Source: Pseudomonadota bacterium
Lineage (GTDB): Bacteria; Pseudomonadota; Alphaproteobacteria; Rhizobiales; Hyphomicrobiaceae
Assembly: GCA_018242295.1 (NCBI GenBank)
Contig: JAFECE010000011.1
Location: 496,001 to 560,000 of the forward strand
DNA: 64,000 nt
Direction: 5' to 3'
Positions 17,401 to 25,993 of this stretch are shown here, piece by piece. Every line of letters starts with the position of its first letter. Within the stretch, counting starts at the first letter, position 1. A program made the translations under genes and the position numbers. The notes beneath the pieces were generated by a model. That model did no database searches. It was not told the DNA's origin and saw nothing but the letters and a program-made list of their open reading frames with translations.

Positions 17401-18267
17401 GCAAAGGGCACGCTCGATGGCGGCGCACAGCTCGTCGCGAAGCTCGATCAAGGCCAGGGCGGGCGGCGGCTCGTCGTGACGTCGGGTGACGCGGGTCAGG
17501 TGATGAAGCTCGTCAACTTCTATCCGAACATGCAGGGCGGGAGGATGCAGCTCGAGGTCGGGCTCGACGGTTCGGGACCGGCGGAGAAGACCGGCGTTCT
17601 GGTCGTCGACAATTTCCGGATTCTCGGCGATCCGATCGTCACCGAAGTTGTCAGCAGCGCCGACGAGGGCCGGCCGGCAATCGGCGGCAACCGCAAAGTC
17701 ACGCGCGAGGTTTTCGATTTCACGCGGATGCGCGCGCCGTTTTCCGTCGGATACGGGCAGTTCGTTCTGCAAGAATCCTATTTGAAGGGACCGCTGCTGG
17801 GAGCGACGCTACGCGGCAAGGTCGATTTCAGGACGAAGCGCGTCAATATCGGCGGCACTTATATTCCGCTGCAGGGCCTCAATGGTGCGCTCGGCGACAT
17901 TCCATTGCTTGGGCAGATCCTGTCGGGCTCACAGGGCGAGGGCATCGTCGGCATGACGTTCGCGGTGCAGGGGCCGACATCGGATCCGCAGGTCATCGTC
18001 AATCCGTTCTCGCTGGTGGCGCCTGGAATTTTCCGGGACATTTTCCAGATGACGTCGATGGACCCGACCATTCAGGTGCGTGAGGACCGGGCACCGCAAG
18101 CACCCATCGAAGAGAGGGTACGCGTCGCGCCGCAAAGCCCTGCCGACGGAAACGACAAATCGAAAGCGAAGCCCAAACCGGCGGCGCAGGCCAAAGCCAA
18201 GAAAACGGTTCCCAAGGCGGAAGCGCCGGCGGTCGACGGCTGGTCGTCGACGACGACCAACCACTGA
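14458..18267 (+). CDS. Large AsmA-like / DUF3971 envelope protein
   Basis: 1269 residues from TTG 14458, which has an AGGAG ribosome-binding site; ATG 14584 is an alternative. One membrane helix lies near residues 60-88 (FYLVVPLTLLVMMATGLLYV), and the rest is periplasmic beta-rich repeats. A DUF3971-like middle and an AsmA_2-type C-terminal domain (LRGKVDFRTKRVNIGGTYIP, then LGQILSGSQGEGIVGMTFAV) make it a relative of YhdP. Such proteins are long lipid-carrying bridges between inner and outer membranes. The last 60 residues are Lys/Ala/Pro-rich. It converges with tyrS and shows no operon partner. Confidence 0.85.
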   Translation: MTKLATGGRPPIRRDADHSAQQNGAPRTAISQRVATAPPSLAMPEDDTAMSAGLRHFFSGCRVLFYLVVPLTLLVMMATGLLYVRLRHGPIALNFVVSPIERGINAELVTSSVRIDGAELRLGPSGELEFRLRDVGVLEQGGDVVLSSPLAAVNISMAALMRGRIVPARIELIDPIIALAYSEKSGFVFERAVPKPVPVRPDGAGAAATSGAAPPPSATAPETTVITPRSVEAGTKVNLAKMLSESSRRARNRLDATSYLTEFGLSNATVVVDYEGQRSSWRIDEASVDFNHAERRSVISGRATVASPKGAWSVSFLTDESVQTGKLDVKATIRDLVPSTLAAAAPPLALLGNFEFPVSGDATIGLSSVGDIESGELAVEVGQGRVRLPYLVHPMEVTAGLFKLTFDGKARHWELQPSPVKWADGTMMFTGNMTDVSQGSDPPQWQFALDGKNGVLEAAEFNVPPVPIDNWSARGSIIPRRGFIDLTEFRLSGGGGEATIKATTQAGPQGQSVSAEFAVSPMPLATLKALWPRAVASGTRDWVGKNVSAVNFKGGTLRYTNRNVGGIEPGSVSTELERVSASFEARDAVFTPLPGMPAITAPSMSIRINDNALDITVPEGAVALANGGQLPLKNGRLTTDDIMGPRPNGEIGFSAVGELAPFLEAMQQLPVRAVRDASPLPKAGEGKIDAQLLIKLPFVQGVTGDDMAITGKARVSDGRFGKVAGRFDIQGFTLDLNLTDTSLDAKGDLLINGVPAKVVGQRLLGPAAGQQPPLKIVAKLDEADRTQLGLDVNNIVHGVVPVELSLQKGDQPEPAIKLHADLTDADLTFDHLQWRKPPGRAASLDADIVTAPGRDTELQNFKVVSDDIAADGRIVIGTDNKVKEFNFPGLNLNVISRLDISGSRSKDDVWTMKIAGSNFDGRNFFRSLFNVGDGPGRKDKPASAGAHVTVDLANVIGSSDVSLRNLKMAIETRNGDLASLDAKGTLDGGAQLVAKLDQGQGGRRLVVTSGDAGQVMKLVNFYPNMQGGRMQLEVGLDGSGPAEKTGVLVVDNFRILGDPIVTEVVSSADEGRPAIGGNRKVTREVFDFTRMRAPFSVGYGQFVLQESYLKGPLLGATLRGKVDFRTKRVNIGGTYIPLQGLNGALGDIPLLGQILSGSQGEGIVGMTFAVQGPTSDPQVIVNPFSLVAPGIFRDIFQMTSMDPTIQVREDRAPQAPIEERVRVAPQSPADGNDKSKAKPKPAAQAKAKKTVPKAEAPAVDGWSSTTTNH

Positions 18268-18287
18268 GTCCACGAGCGAATTAGCGA

Positions 18288-19547
18288 TCAGACCGGCTTC
18301 AGAAGGACGTGCTTCTTCTTGCCAAGCGAAAGCTTGATGACGCCATTTGCGTCTGCGTCGGCTTTCCCGATGGTCGCCTTGTCGCTCGTCACCGCTTGAT
18401 CGTTCACCTTCAGTCCGCCGCCCTGGACTTGCCGCCGCGCTTCACTGTTCGAGGCGACGAGGCCCGCCTTGACGAAGGCCGTCAAAACGCCAAGTCCACC
18501 CGCGAGTTCGCCGCTCGATATTTCGATCGTCGGCAGATCGGCGGCGAGCGTTCCCTGTTCGAAGGTTTTGCGCGCGGTTTCGGCCGCGGCCTCAGCCTTG
18601 TCGCGGCCGTGTAGTAGGGCGGTCGCTTCCGTCGCCAAAACTTTCTTGGCTTCGTTGATCTCGGAGCCCGACAGACGTTCGAGCTTGGCGATTTCCTCGA
18701 GCGGCAGGAACGTGAAGAGCTTGAGGAAGCGCGAGACGTCGGCGTCTTCAGTGTTCCGCCAGAATTGCCAATAGTCGTAGGCGGAAAGCTGGGCCTCGTT
18801 CAGCCAGACGGCGCCGGCGGCGGTCTTGCCCATCTTGGCGCCCGACGCGGTCGTCAGCAGCGGGCACGTCAACGCATAGAGCTGCTCCTTGACGCCCATG
18901 CGGCGGCCAAGGTCGATGCCGGTGACGATGTTGCCCCACTGGTCCGAGCCGCCCATCTGCAAATTGCAGCCGTAGCGGCGATTGAGTTCCACGAAATCGT
19001 AGGCCTGCAGCAGCATGTAGTTGAATTCGATGAAGGACAGCTCCTGGTCGCGTTCGAGCCGCAGTTTGGCGCTGTCCATCGTCAGCATGCGGTTGACCGA
19101 GAAGTGGCGGCCGACGTCGCGGAGGAAGCCGATATAGTTCAACGGCGCCAGCCATTCGGCGTTGTCGACCATCAGCGCATCGGACCTGCGATCGCCGAAC
19201 TGCAGGAACTTGGCAAAGACCTGCTTGATGCTGTCCTTGTTGGCTTCGATCTCCTCGACCGTGCGCATCACGCGCGTCTCGTCCTTGCCGGAGGGGTCGC
19301 CGATGCGCGTGGTGCCGCCGCCCATCAGGGAGATCGGCTTGCCGGCTCCGGAGGTCTGCAGCCAACGCAGCATCATAATCGACAGGAGATGGCCGATATG
19401 CAGCGACGGCGCGGTGCAATCGTAGCCGACATAGGCGACGATGCGGCCTTCGCTCGCCAATTTATCGAGGCCTTCGATATCCGAGCCCTGGTGGACGAAG
19501 CCGCGCTCGGTCATAGTCTTGAGAAATTCGGATTTCGGTGTCGTCAT
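18288..19547 (-). CDS. tyrS: Tyrosyl-tRNA synthetase
   Basis: 419 residues, typical of the bacterial TyrRS. The class I HIGH motif is HIGH at residues 50-53 ([11 protein letters not shown]), and the KMSKS counterpart is [14 protein letters not shown]. The tyrosine-binding region [25 protein letters not shown] is split over two lines of conserved sequence. The C-terminal S4 RNA-binding domain (residues 350-417) shows [14 protein letters not shown]. It attaches tyrosine to tRNA-Tyr. It is divergent from anmK (gap 89 bp); TyrS and AnmK are commonly adjacent in Rhizobiales. Confidence 0.97.
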   Translation of the reverse strand: MTTPKSEFLKTMTERGFVHQGSDIEGLDKLASEGRIVAYVGYDCTAPSLHIGHLLSIMMLRWLQTSGAGKPISLMGGGTTRIGDPSGKDETRVMRTVEEIEANKDSIKQVFAKFLQFGDRRSDALMVDNAEWLAPLNYIGFLRDVGRHFSVNRMLTMDSAKLRLERDQELSFIEFNYMLLQAYDFVELNRRYGCNLQMGGSDQWGNIVTGIDLGRRMGVKEQLYALTCPLLTTASGAKMGKTAAGAVWLNEAQLSAYDYWQFWRNTEDADVSRFLKLFTFLPLEEIAKLERLSGSEINEAKKVLATEATALLHGRDKAEAAAETARKTFEQGTLAADLPTIEISSGELAGGLGVLTAFVKAGLVASNSEARRQVQGGGLKVNDQAVTSDKATIGKADADANGVIKLSLGKKKHVLLKPV

Positions 19548-19636
19548 CGCAATTCTTGGCTTTCGCTTGTGTGGCCGCGGGCAACACGTACGAGCCGTAT
19601 TCGCGGGCGGGCGGAACCTTGCACGGGAAGGTGCCT

Positions 19637-20758
19637 ATGAGCAAGTTGATGCGGGCGATTGGGCTGATGAGCGGCACATCGCTCGATGGGGTGGACGTCG
19701 CCCTTCTGGAGACGGACGGGGAGGATGTCGTCCTCCGTGGCCAGGCGCGAACATATCCGTACGACGACGCCATTCGCCGCCTCCTTATCAATGCGATTGC
19801 GGATGCCGCCGGTCTCGAGTCGCGGGATGAGCGGTCGCTGTCGCTTGCCGAGGCCGAGCGGGCCCTGACCGAGCGACATGCTGTCGCCGTCAGCCAGTTT
19901 CTCCAGGACACCAAGATCGACAGGGCGTCCGTCGACGTTATCGGGTTTCACGGCCAAACTGTGCTGCACAGGCCGGAGGCGGGGCTGACGGTGCAATTGG
20001 GGCTCGGAGAGCTTTTGGCAAACTTCACGCGCTGTCCGGTCGTTTACGATCTGCGTGGGGCCGATGTCGACGCGGGAGGGCAGGGTGCGCCGCTCGTGCC
20101 CGTTTATCATCGGGCGCTTACGGCGAAGCTGCCGCAGCGGCCTGTCGCGGTCGTCAATATCGGCGGGGTGGCGAATGTGACCTGGATCGGCCGTGACGGC
20201 GGTCTCGTCGCGTTCGACACGGGACCGGGAAATGCGTTGCTCGACGATTGGATGGCGCGCAAAACGGGTGCGCATCTCGATGCTGGCGGAGCGACTGCGG
20301 CTCAGGGCAAGGTCGACGAGGAGGCCATCCGGCTGTTTCTCAGCCACGGATACTTCGCTGATGCGCCGCCCAAATCGCTCGATCGGAACACATTCGTCAT
20401 GGATCTGATCGATCGTCTCTCGGTGGAAGACGGTGCGGCGACGCTTGCCGCTTTCACGGCACGCGCCATCGCCAAAGCGCGTGAGCACATGCCTGTCGAG
20501 CCCGAGCTTTGGATCGTTTCCGGCGGCGGCCGGAAGAACCGGGCCATCATGCGGATGCTGGCGGAGCAGGTTCACAACGCCGTCGTGCCGGCAGAAACCG
20601 TGGCGTTCGACGGCGACGCCCTCGAGGCGGAAGCGTGGGCTTATCTGGCGGTCCGCTCGATACGCGGACTGCCGATTACTTTTCCAGGAACGACGGGGGT
20701 TGCGGCGCCGCTGAGCGGTGGACTGCGGGCAGATCCCACCGCTCATGTGGTGCATTAG
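19637..20758 (+). CDS. anmK: Anhydro-N-acetylmuramic acid kinase
   Basis: 373 residues from ATG 19637, which follows GGAAGG; the frame opens earlier at 19538 but only the inner start aligns with the family. The N-terminus RAIGLMSGTSLDGVDVALLE is the AnmK phosphate-binding signature. NIGGVANVTWI and AFDTGPGNALLDDW are the other ATPase-fold motifs, and SGGGRKNRAIMRML the adenosine motif. It converts 1,6-anhydro-MurNAc to MurNAc-6-phosphate in the cytoplasm during peptidoglycan recycling. Confidence 0.95.
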   Translation: MSKLMRAIGLMSGTSLDGVDVALLETDGEDVVLRGQARTYPYDDAIRRLLINAIADAAGLESRDERSLSLAEAERALTERHAVAVSQFLQDTKIDRASVDVIGFHGQTVLHRPEAGLTVQLGLGELLANFTRCPVVYDLRGADVDAGGQGAPLVPVYHRALTAKLPQRPVAVVNIGGVANVTWIGRDGGLVAFDTGPGNALLDDWMARKTGAHLDAGGATAAQGKVDEEAIRLFLSHGYFADAPPKSLDRNTFVMDLIDRLSVEDGAATLAAFTARAIAKAREHMPVEPELWIVSGGGRKNRAIMRMLAEQVHNAVVPAETVAFDGDALEAEAWAYLAVRSIRGLPITFPGTTGVAAPLSGGLRADPTAHVVH

Positions 20759-20776
20759 TAAGGTCAGGCGCCACGC

Positions 20777-21559
20777 TTATTCGTCGTCGCCATCGTCGTC
20801 GCCAGAGGCGGCGGCGGCTGGAGCGCTTTGGGATTCCATGCGCTCGAGTTCACGCTGGCGCTGGCGTTCGCGCTCACGTTCCCTCTCGCGCTCCTTGTTA
20901 CGTTCGCGATCCAACTCGAACTGGATCATCCGTTCGTCGAGATACGATCCGACGATGTTGCCGAGTTCTTCCGTCTTGTTTTCGAAGAAGTGGTTGGCAC
21001 CGGGCACGACCTCGTGCGTGATCTTGATGCCCTTCTGGACCTTCACCTTGACTGCCATTTCGGCAACCGATGCGGTCGGCACGACGCGGTCCATGTCGCC
21101 GTTGATGATCAGGCCCGACGAGGGGCAGGGCGCGAGGAAGGAGAAGTCATAAAGATTGGACGGCGGCGCGACGCAGATGAAGCCATCGACTTCGGGGCGC
21201 CGCATCAGAAGCTGCATGGCGATCCAGGTGCCGAACGACACGCCGGCGATCCAGCACGTCTTGGCGTCCGGCTTGACCTGCTGGAGCCAATCGAGGGCCG
21301 ATGCAGCATCTGCGAGTTCGCCCGGGCCGCCATCCCAGACGCCCTGGCTGCGTCCGACGCCGCGAAAGTTAAACCGCAGGACTGAAAATCCCCGGGCCGC
21401 AAAGGTATGGTAAAGGGAATAGACCACCTGGTTGTTCATCGTGCCCCCGAACTGGGGGTGCGGGTGCAGGATCAGCGCGATCGGGCTGTCGCCGTTGCTT
21501 TCGTGGTGATACCGGGCTTCCAGGCGACCGCCCGGGCCGTTGATAATGAGTTCAGGCAT
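20777..21559 (-). CDS. Alpha/beta hydrolase with highly charged C-terminal tail
   Basis: 260 residues. Residues 1-205 are an alpha/beta hydrolase of the small CocE/KANL3-like group: HPHPQFGGTMNN near the start, nucleophile elbow GVSFGTW, acid in INGDMDRVVP, and histidine in PGANHFF. The natural substrate is unknown. After residue 215 the chain becomes a continuous Arg/Glu helix (RERNKERERERERERQRQ) and ends in Ala/Ser and an acidic GDDDGDDE tail. That extension is not part of the fold and may bind a partner or RNA. It is divergent from the suf operon, and its start lies about 100 bp from the suf promoter. Confidence 0.85.
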   Translation of the reverse strand: MPELIINGPGGRLEARYHHESNGDSPIALILHPHPQFGGTMNNQVVYSLYHTFAARGFSVLRFNFRGVGRSQGVWDGGPGELADAASALDWLQQVKPDAKTCWIAGVSFGTWIAMQLLMRRPEVDGFICVAPPSNLYDFSFLAPCPSSGLIINGDMDRVVPTASVAEMAVKVKVQKGIKITHEVVPGANHFFENKTEELGNIVGSYLDERMIQFELDRERNKERERERERERQRQRELERMESQSAPAAAASGDDDGDDE

Positions 21560-21658
21560 CAGAGATTACTCGATCTTTCGTGATTGGGTTCAGGTCAACT
21601 GCGGCAGCCGGTAGCTGGCCTCCGACCGTTCAAATCCTTGTGGGTTCAATCTCAATCC

Positions 21659-21687
21659 TTGACTCCGGCGCTCAGGATTTCCATAAC
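21659..21687 (+). promoter_or_regulatory. Predicted sigma70-type promoter of the suf operon
   Basis: TTGACT at 21659-21664, a 17-base spacer, and CATAAC at 21682-21687. This is close to TTGACA-N17-TATAAT. It points at the iscR-desulfurase fusion gene and leaves a leader of about 140 bases. The start site is inferred near 21693-21697. Confidence 0.6.
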
Positions 21688-21704
21688 TTTAGAACCGTTC
21701 GAAA
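21688..21704. promoter_or_regulatory. Irr box (iron control element) at the suf promoter
   Basis: TTTAGAA-CCG-TTCGAAA, against the known ICE motif TTTAGAA-N3-TTCTAAA: 13 of 14 informative positions match. It begins immediately after the predicted -10 hexamer and so covers the expected transcription start. Irr is the haem-responsive iron regulator of Rhizobiales and Rhodobacterales and is known to act on suf genes in this group. Occupancy here should repress transcription when iron is scarce. The irr gene is not in the window. Confidence 0.7.
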
Positions 21705-21834
21705 TGTGCGGGTCCTGGCTCGTTTACAACAGGCATTGGATCAGGGCGGCTCTCTTAGCACAGTCCGGGGTGCCGGGCGCAAGGTTTGGATTCCGTCGCC
21801 ACTTGGGGCGGCGATAGTCCGGAGATTAAAAGAC

Positions 21835-23403
21835 GTGGAATTGACGACCAAAGGCCGGTACGCGGTCATGGCCATGGCTGATCTCGCCGGGCATGCCGAT
21901 GAAGGTGCCATCGCGCTCTCGGTCGTCGCTGAGCGGCAGAATCTACCGCTCGCCTATCTGGAACAGCTTTTTGTGCCCCTTCGCCGCGCCGGCCTCGTCG
22001 AGAGTGCGCGCGGCCGCTCGGGCGGATATAGGCTCGCCAAGCCTGCCGCAGACATCTCGATCGCCGCCGTTATGGAGGCGGTCGAGGAGGACACGCGCTT
22101 TACGCGCTGCTCGCATAACGATCCGCGCTGCTCCGCCGCAACGCCGTGCGTCACGCATTGGCTGTGGACCGCGCTCAGTGAGTCGATGGGAGAATTTCTG
22201 TCGTCGGTCAATCTTGCCGACGTGATCTCCGGTGGGCGGTATTCGTCGGCGCCGCTGTTTGCAGCCGCCGCGCGGACGACCGGCAAGCGCACGTATCTCG
22301 ATTACAATGCTACGGCGCCGCTGCGGCTGGAGGCCAAGGCCGCAGTGATGAGAGCGCTCGACGTCACGGGCAATCCGTCGTCGGTGCATGCGGAAGGGCG
22401 GCACGCCCGTTCGGTCATCGAGAGTGCGCGTGAAAGCGTCGCGCGCCTGATCGGCGCCAAGCCCTCCGAGATCGTCTTCACGAGTAGTGCGACCGAAGCC
22501 AACAACTGGATCGTGGCGCAGCCGTGGGCGACTATCCTGACGAGCGGCACGGAGCATGATTCTGTTCTCGCGCCGGTGCGCGCGGCGCGGGGCGACGTCG
22601 TTATGCTGCCGCTCGATGCGCGCGGCATCGTCGACCTGAAGGAATTCGCCGAACGCATTCTGCCGCTTGAATTCGCGGGGCCATCGCTTCTCGCGCTGCA
22701 GTTGGCGAACAACGAAACCGGCGTCGTCCAGCCGATCGCGGAAGTTTCCGCGCTTGCGCGCTCGCGGGGCGTTTCAGTGCATACCGATGCGGTGCAGGCG
22801 GCCGGCCGGATAGCTATCGATTTTGCGGCGCTCGGCGTCGATACGCTGGCGCTCTCTGCGCACAAATTGGGCGGCCCGAAAGGTGTTGGAGCTCTGGTCA
22901 TTCGTGACCATATAGATCTTGTGCCCTTACTCCGCGGCGGGGGCCAGGAACGGCGGCGGCGCGCTGGGACGGAAAATGTCGCTGCGATCGCGGGATTTGG
23001 CGCCGCGGCCGAAGCTGCGTTTCGCGATCTCAAATCAGCGGCGTCCATCCAGGCATTGCGGGACGAGGTCGAAGCTGGCGTCAAGCGCATCAGCCCCGAA
23101 GCGGTGATCATCGGCGAAGGCGCGTCACGTCTCGGCAATACGACGGCTTTGGCGCTGCCCGGCAAGCTCGCCGAAACGCTGGTCATCCGGCTCGATCTTG
23201 CGGGAATTGCGGTCAGCGCCGGATCGGCCTGCTCGTCCGGCAAGGTTGGGGCGAGCCACGTTCTCGAAGCGATGAGATTAAGTCACGAGATTGCCGCGGG
23301 AACGATCCGCATCAGTCTCGGACCGGCGACGACTAAGGAAGATATCGCGGCGTTTCTCGCTGCGTGGACAACGATCGCAGGAGCGTCGGCGCTCGCTGCG
23401 TAA
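21835..23403 (+). CDS. IscR/Rrf2 regulator fused to NifS/IscS-type cysteine desulfurase
   Basis: 522 residues from GTG 21835 (GGAG 10 bases upstream). Residues 1-130 are an Rrf2/IscR regulator: VELTTKGRYAVMAMADLAGH, wing ESARGRSGGYRLAKP, and Fe-S ligands C92, C99, C105 and H108 in the IscR pattern. A linker of about 22 residues (VISGGRYSSAPLFAAAARTT) leads directly into KRTYLDYNATAPL, the start of a class V PLP desulfurase. That part has a conserved TSGTEHDS, the PLP lysine K344 in SAHKLGGPKG, and the catalytic C466 in GSACSSGKVG. Regulator and sulfur donor are normally two adjacent genes, but here there is no stop between them. An in-frame GTG at 22222 (residue 130) could allow separate desulfurase synthesis. 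It heads the suf operon. Confidence 0.9.
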   Translation: MELTTKGRYAVMAMADLAGHADEGAIALSVVAERQNLPLAYLEQLFVPLRRAGLVESARGRSGGYRLAKPAADISIAAVMEAVEEDTRFTRCSHNDPRCSAATPCVTHWLWTALSESMGEFLSSVNLADVISGGRYSSAPLFAAAARTTGKRTYLDYNATAPLRLEAKAAVMRALDVTGNPSSVHAEGRHARSVIESARESVARLIGAKPSEIVFTSSATEANNWIVAQPWATILTSGTEHDSVLAPVRAARGDVVMLPLDARGIVDLKEFAERILPLEFAGPSLLALQLANNETGVVQPIAEVSALARSRGVSVHTDAVQAAGRIAIDFAALGVDTLALSAHKLGGPKGVGALVIRDHIDLVPLLRGGGQERRRRAGTENVAAIAGFGAAAEAAFRDLKSAASIQALRDEVEAGVKRISPEAVIIGEGASRLGNTTALALPGKLAETLVIRLDLAGIAVSAGSACSSGKVGASHVLEAMRLSHEIAAGTIRISLGPATTKEDIAAFLAAWTTIAGASALAA

Positions 23404-23465
23404 AGGTGAATTAGTTGAAGGCCGCGCGTTGGCGGCATCGAACGAGAGACAAGGAAGACGAGGAA

Positions 23466-24935
23466 ATGGCTGCTGTTCAGGAGACGATCGATCAAGTTCG
23501 GAAGATCGATGTCGACCAGTACAAGTATGGTTTCGAGACGCTGATCGATAGCATCCAGGCGCCGAAGGGCCTCGATGAATCGACCGTGCGCTACATCTCG
23601 GCCAAGAAGGGCGAGCCCGAGTGGCTTCTGACCTGGAGGCTCGAAGCGTTCACCCGCTGGAAGGCGATGACGGAGCCGACTTGGGCGAAGGTCCGCTATC
23701 CGAAGATCGATTTTCAGGATCTCTATTACTACTCGGCGCCGAAATCGACGGAAGGTCCAAAGAGCCTTGCCGAAGTCGATCCGGAGCTGCTCGAGACCTA
23801 TAAGAAGCTCGGCATTCCGCTCAAGGAGCAGGAAGTTCTCGCCGGCGTGACGGGTTCGCGCGTCGCGGTCGATGCCGTGTTCGACAGCGTTTCGGTGGTG
23901 ACGACGTTCAAGGATGAGCTGAAGAAGGCGGGCGTGATTTTCTGCTCGATCTCGGAAGCGGTCCGCGAGCATCCGGAACTCGTGAAGAAGTATCTGGGCT
24001 CCGTCGTGCCGCAGTCGGACAACTTCTACGCGTCGCTGAACTCGGCCGTGTTCTCGGACGGGTCGTTCGTCTACGTGCCGGAAGGCGTCCGCTGCCCGAT
24101 GGAGCTTTCGACGTATTTCCGCATCAATGCCCGGCAGACGGGACAGTTCGAACGCACGCTGATCATCGCGGATCGCGGCGCCTACGTTTCCTATCTCGAG
24201 GGCTGCACTGCGCCGATGCGAGACGAGAACCAGCTGCACGCGGCCGTCGTAGAGCTGGTGGCGCTCGACGACGCCGAGATCAAATATTCGACCGTGCAGA
24301 ATTGGTATCCGGGCGACGCGCAAGGCAAGGGCGGCATCTATAACTTCGTGACGAAGCGAGGCGATTGCCGCGGCCATCATTCGAAGATTTCGTGGACGCA
24401 GGTCGAGACGGGCTCCGCCATCACGTGGAAGTATCCGAGCTGCATTCTGCGCGGCGATTACTCTCGTGGTGAATTTTACTCGATCGCGGTTTCCAACGGC
24501 TATCAGCAGGTCGACAGCGGCACCAAGATGATCCATCTCGGCAAGAACTCGACGAGCCGCATCATCTCAAAGGGCATCGCGGCGGGCTATTCGGAGAATA
24601 CCTATCGCGGGCTCGTGTCGGCGCACCGCAAGGCGACGAACGTCCGCAACTTCACGAACTGCGACTCGCTGCTGATCGGCGACAAGTGCGGCGCGCATAC
24701 GGTGCCATACATCGAAGCCAAGAATTCCAGCGCGCATTTCGAGCACGAGGCCACGACGTCAAAGATCTCGGATGACATGCTGTTCTATTGCCGTCAGCGC
24801 GGGCTTTCGGCGGAAGAGGCGGTGGCGCTCGTGGTCAACGGCTTCGTCCGGGATGTGCTGCAGCAGCTGCCGATGGAGTTCATGGCCGAATCCCAGAAGC
24901 TGATCGGCATCTCGCTCGAAGGAAGCGTGGGATGA
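23466..24935 (+). CDS. sufB: Fe-S cluster assembly scaffold SufB
   Basis: 489 residues from ATG 23466 (GAGGAA upstream). SufB hallmarks are [58 protein letters not shown], the cysteine in [19 protein letters not shown] and the C-terminal [20 protein letters not shown]. It forms the SufBC2D scaffold on which clusters are assembled in the cytoplasm. It is 62 bp downstream of the regulator-desulfurase fusion and 4 bp from the next gene. Codon usage is strongly GC-ending like its neighbours. Confidence 0.98.
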   Translation: MAAVQETIDQVRKIDVDQYKYGFETLIDSIQAPKGLDESTVRYISAKKGEPEWLLTWRLEAFTRWKAMTEPTWAKVRYPKIDFQDLYYYSAPKSTEGPKSLAEVDPELLETYKKLGIPLKEQEVLAGVTGSRVAVDAVFDSVSVVTTFKDELKKAGVIFCSISEAVREHPELVKKYLGSVVPQSDNFYASLNSAVFSDGSFVYVPEGVRCPMELSTYFRINARQTGQFERTLIIADRGAYVSYLEGCTAPMRDENQLHAAVVELVALDDAEIKYSTVQNWYPGDAQGKGGIYNFVTKRGDCRGHHSKISWTQVETGSAITWKYPSCILRGDYSRGEFYSIAVSNGYQQVDSGTKMIHLGKNSTSRIISKGIAAGYSENTYRGLVSAHRKATNVRNFTNCDSLLIGDKCGAHTVPYIEAKNSSAHFEHEATTSKISDDMLFYCRQRGLSAEEAVALVVNGFVRDVLQQLPMEFMAESQKLIGISLEGSVG

Positions 24936-24939
24936 TCCC

Positions 24940-25221
24940 ATGACCGACTATTGGTTCAAGCCGAAGAGCTATGGATACGGCGCGACGCCGATCAACTGGA
25001 AGGGTTGGGTTTCGACGCTGGCAATGGTCGTGGCGTTGCTCGCGGTGGTCCGGCTCCTTGTTTTGCCGGATCACGGTGGGGCTTCGCATTCGCTTTGGGA
25101 AGTCGGTCTAGGTTTGGCGCTCGCATTCGCCGTCGTTGTCGTTTTTTCGTTGTTCGCGAAGGCGAAGACGAACGGGGAATGGCATTGGCGCTGGGGTAAG
25201 AATTCGAATGGAAGTTTATAG
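24940..25221 (+). CDS. Small two-helix membrane protein of the suf operon
   Basis: 93 residues. The N-terminus [20 protein letters not shown] is polar and aromatic, followed by two membrane helices ([20 protein letters not shown] and [20 protein letters not shown]) and a Trp-rich basic end (EWHWRWGKN). It starts 4 bp after sufB and ends 14 bp before sufC, so translation is coupled. I recall similar small proteins annotated as hypothetical in several genomes, some in suf operons. It has no Fe-S ligand motif (no cysteines). A role in tethering SufBCD to the membrane is speculation. Confidence 0.8.
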   Translation: MTDYWFKPKSYGYGATPINWKGWVSTLAMVVALLAVVRLLVLPDHGGASHSLWEVGLGLALAFAVVVVFSLFAKAKTNGEWHWRWGKNSNGSL

Positions 25222-25235
25222 GAACGGTTGCTGAG

Positions 25236-25991
25236 ATGCTTGAGATTAAGAATTTGCACGTGAAGCTCGAGGATGAGGATCGGGAGATCCTCAAGGGGCT
25301 TTCGCTTACGGTGCCGAAGGGCGAAGTTCACGCGATCATGGGGCCGAACGGCTCGGGCAAGTCGACGCTTGCGTATGTGCTTGCGGGACGCGACGGCTAT
25401 GAAGTCACCGACGGCGACATTCTGTGGAACGGCGAGTCCATCCTCGAGATGGAGCCGGACGAGCGTGCCGCGAAGGGTGTGTTCCTCGCATTCCAGTATC
25501 CGATGGAAATTCCGGGTGTCGCGGGACTCACGTTCCTCCGCACTGCGCTCAATGCCGTTCGCAAGAAACGTGGCGAAACGGAGCTCACAACGCCTGCTTT
25601 CCTGAAGCTCGCGAAGGAGAAGGGCGCAAAGCTCAACATCGATGTCGAGATGTTGAAGCGGCCGGTCAACGTCGGGTTCTCGGGCGGCGAAAAGAAGCGG
25701 TCGGAAATCCTGCAGATGGGGCTTCTCGAGCCGACGCTGTGCGTGCTCGACGAAACCGATTCCGGCCTCGACATCGACGCGCTGCGGGTCGTCTCGGAAG
25801 GTGTCAACGCGCTCCGGTCTCCGGATCGTGCGTTCCTTGTGATCACGCACTATCAGCGGCTCTTGAATTACATCGTGCCGGACAAGGTCCACGTGCTCGC
25901 GGACGGGCGTATTCAGAAGACGGGCGGTAAGGAGCTGGCGCTCGAACTCGAGAAATCCGGCTACGCTGAATATTCCAACAAGGCAGCGTGA
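25236..25991 (+). CDS. sufC: Fe-S cluster assembly ATPase SufC
   Basis: 251 residues, an ABC-type ATPase without membrane partner. Walker [11 protein letters not shown]-loop [11 protein letters not shown], signature [12 protein letters not shown], Walker [14 protein letters not shown] and the H-loop VITHYQRLL are intact. It drives conformational change of SufBD during cluster assembly. The stop is 2 bp before the sufD ATG. Confidence 0.98.
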   Translation: MLEIKNLHVKLEDEDREILKGLSLTVPKGEVHAIMGPNGSGKSTLAYVLAGRDGYEVTDGDILWNGESILEMEPDERAAKGVFLAFQYPMEIPGVAGLTFLRTALNAVRKKRGETELTTPAFLKLAKEKGAKLNIDVEMLKRPVNVGFSGGEKKRSEILQMGLLEPTLCVLDETDSGLDIDALRVVSEGVNALRSPDRAFLVITHYQRLLNYIVPDKVHVLADGRIQKTGGKELALELEKSGYAEYSNKAA

Positions 25992-25993
25992 AC

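Noticed and set aside
14860..17772. Long antisense frames inside the AsmA-like, topA, parE and dacC-like genes
   Set aside because: They are shadows of strongly coding high-GC genes on the other strand; the encoded sequences show no family.
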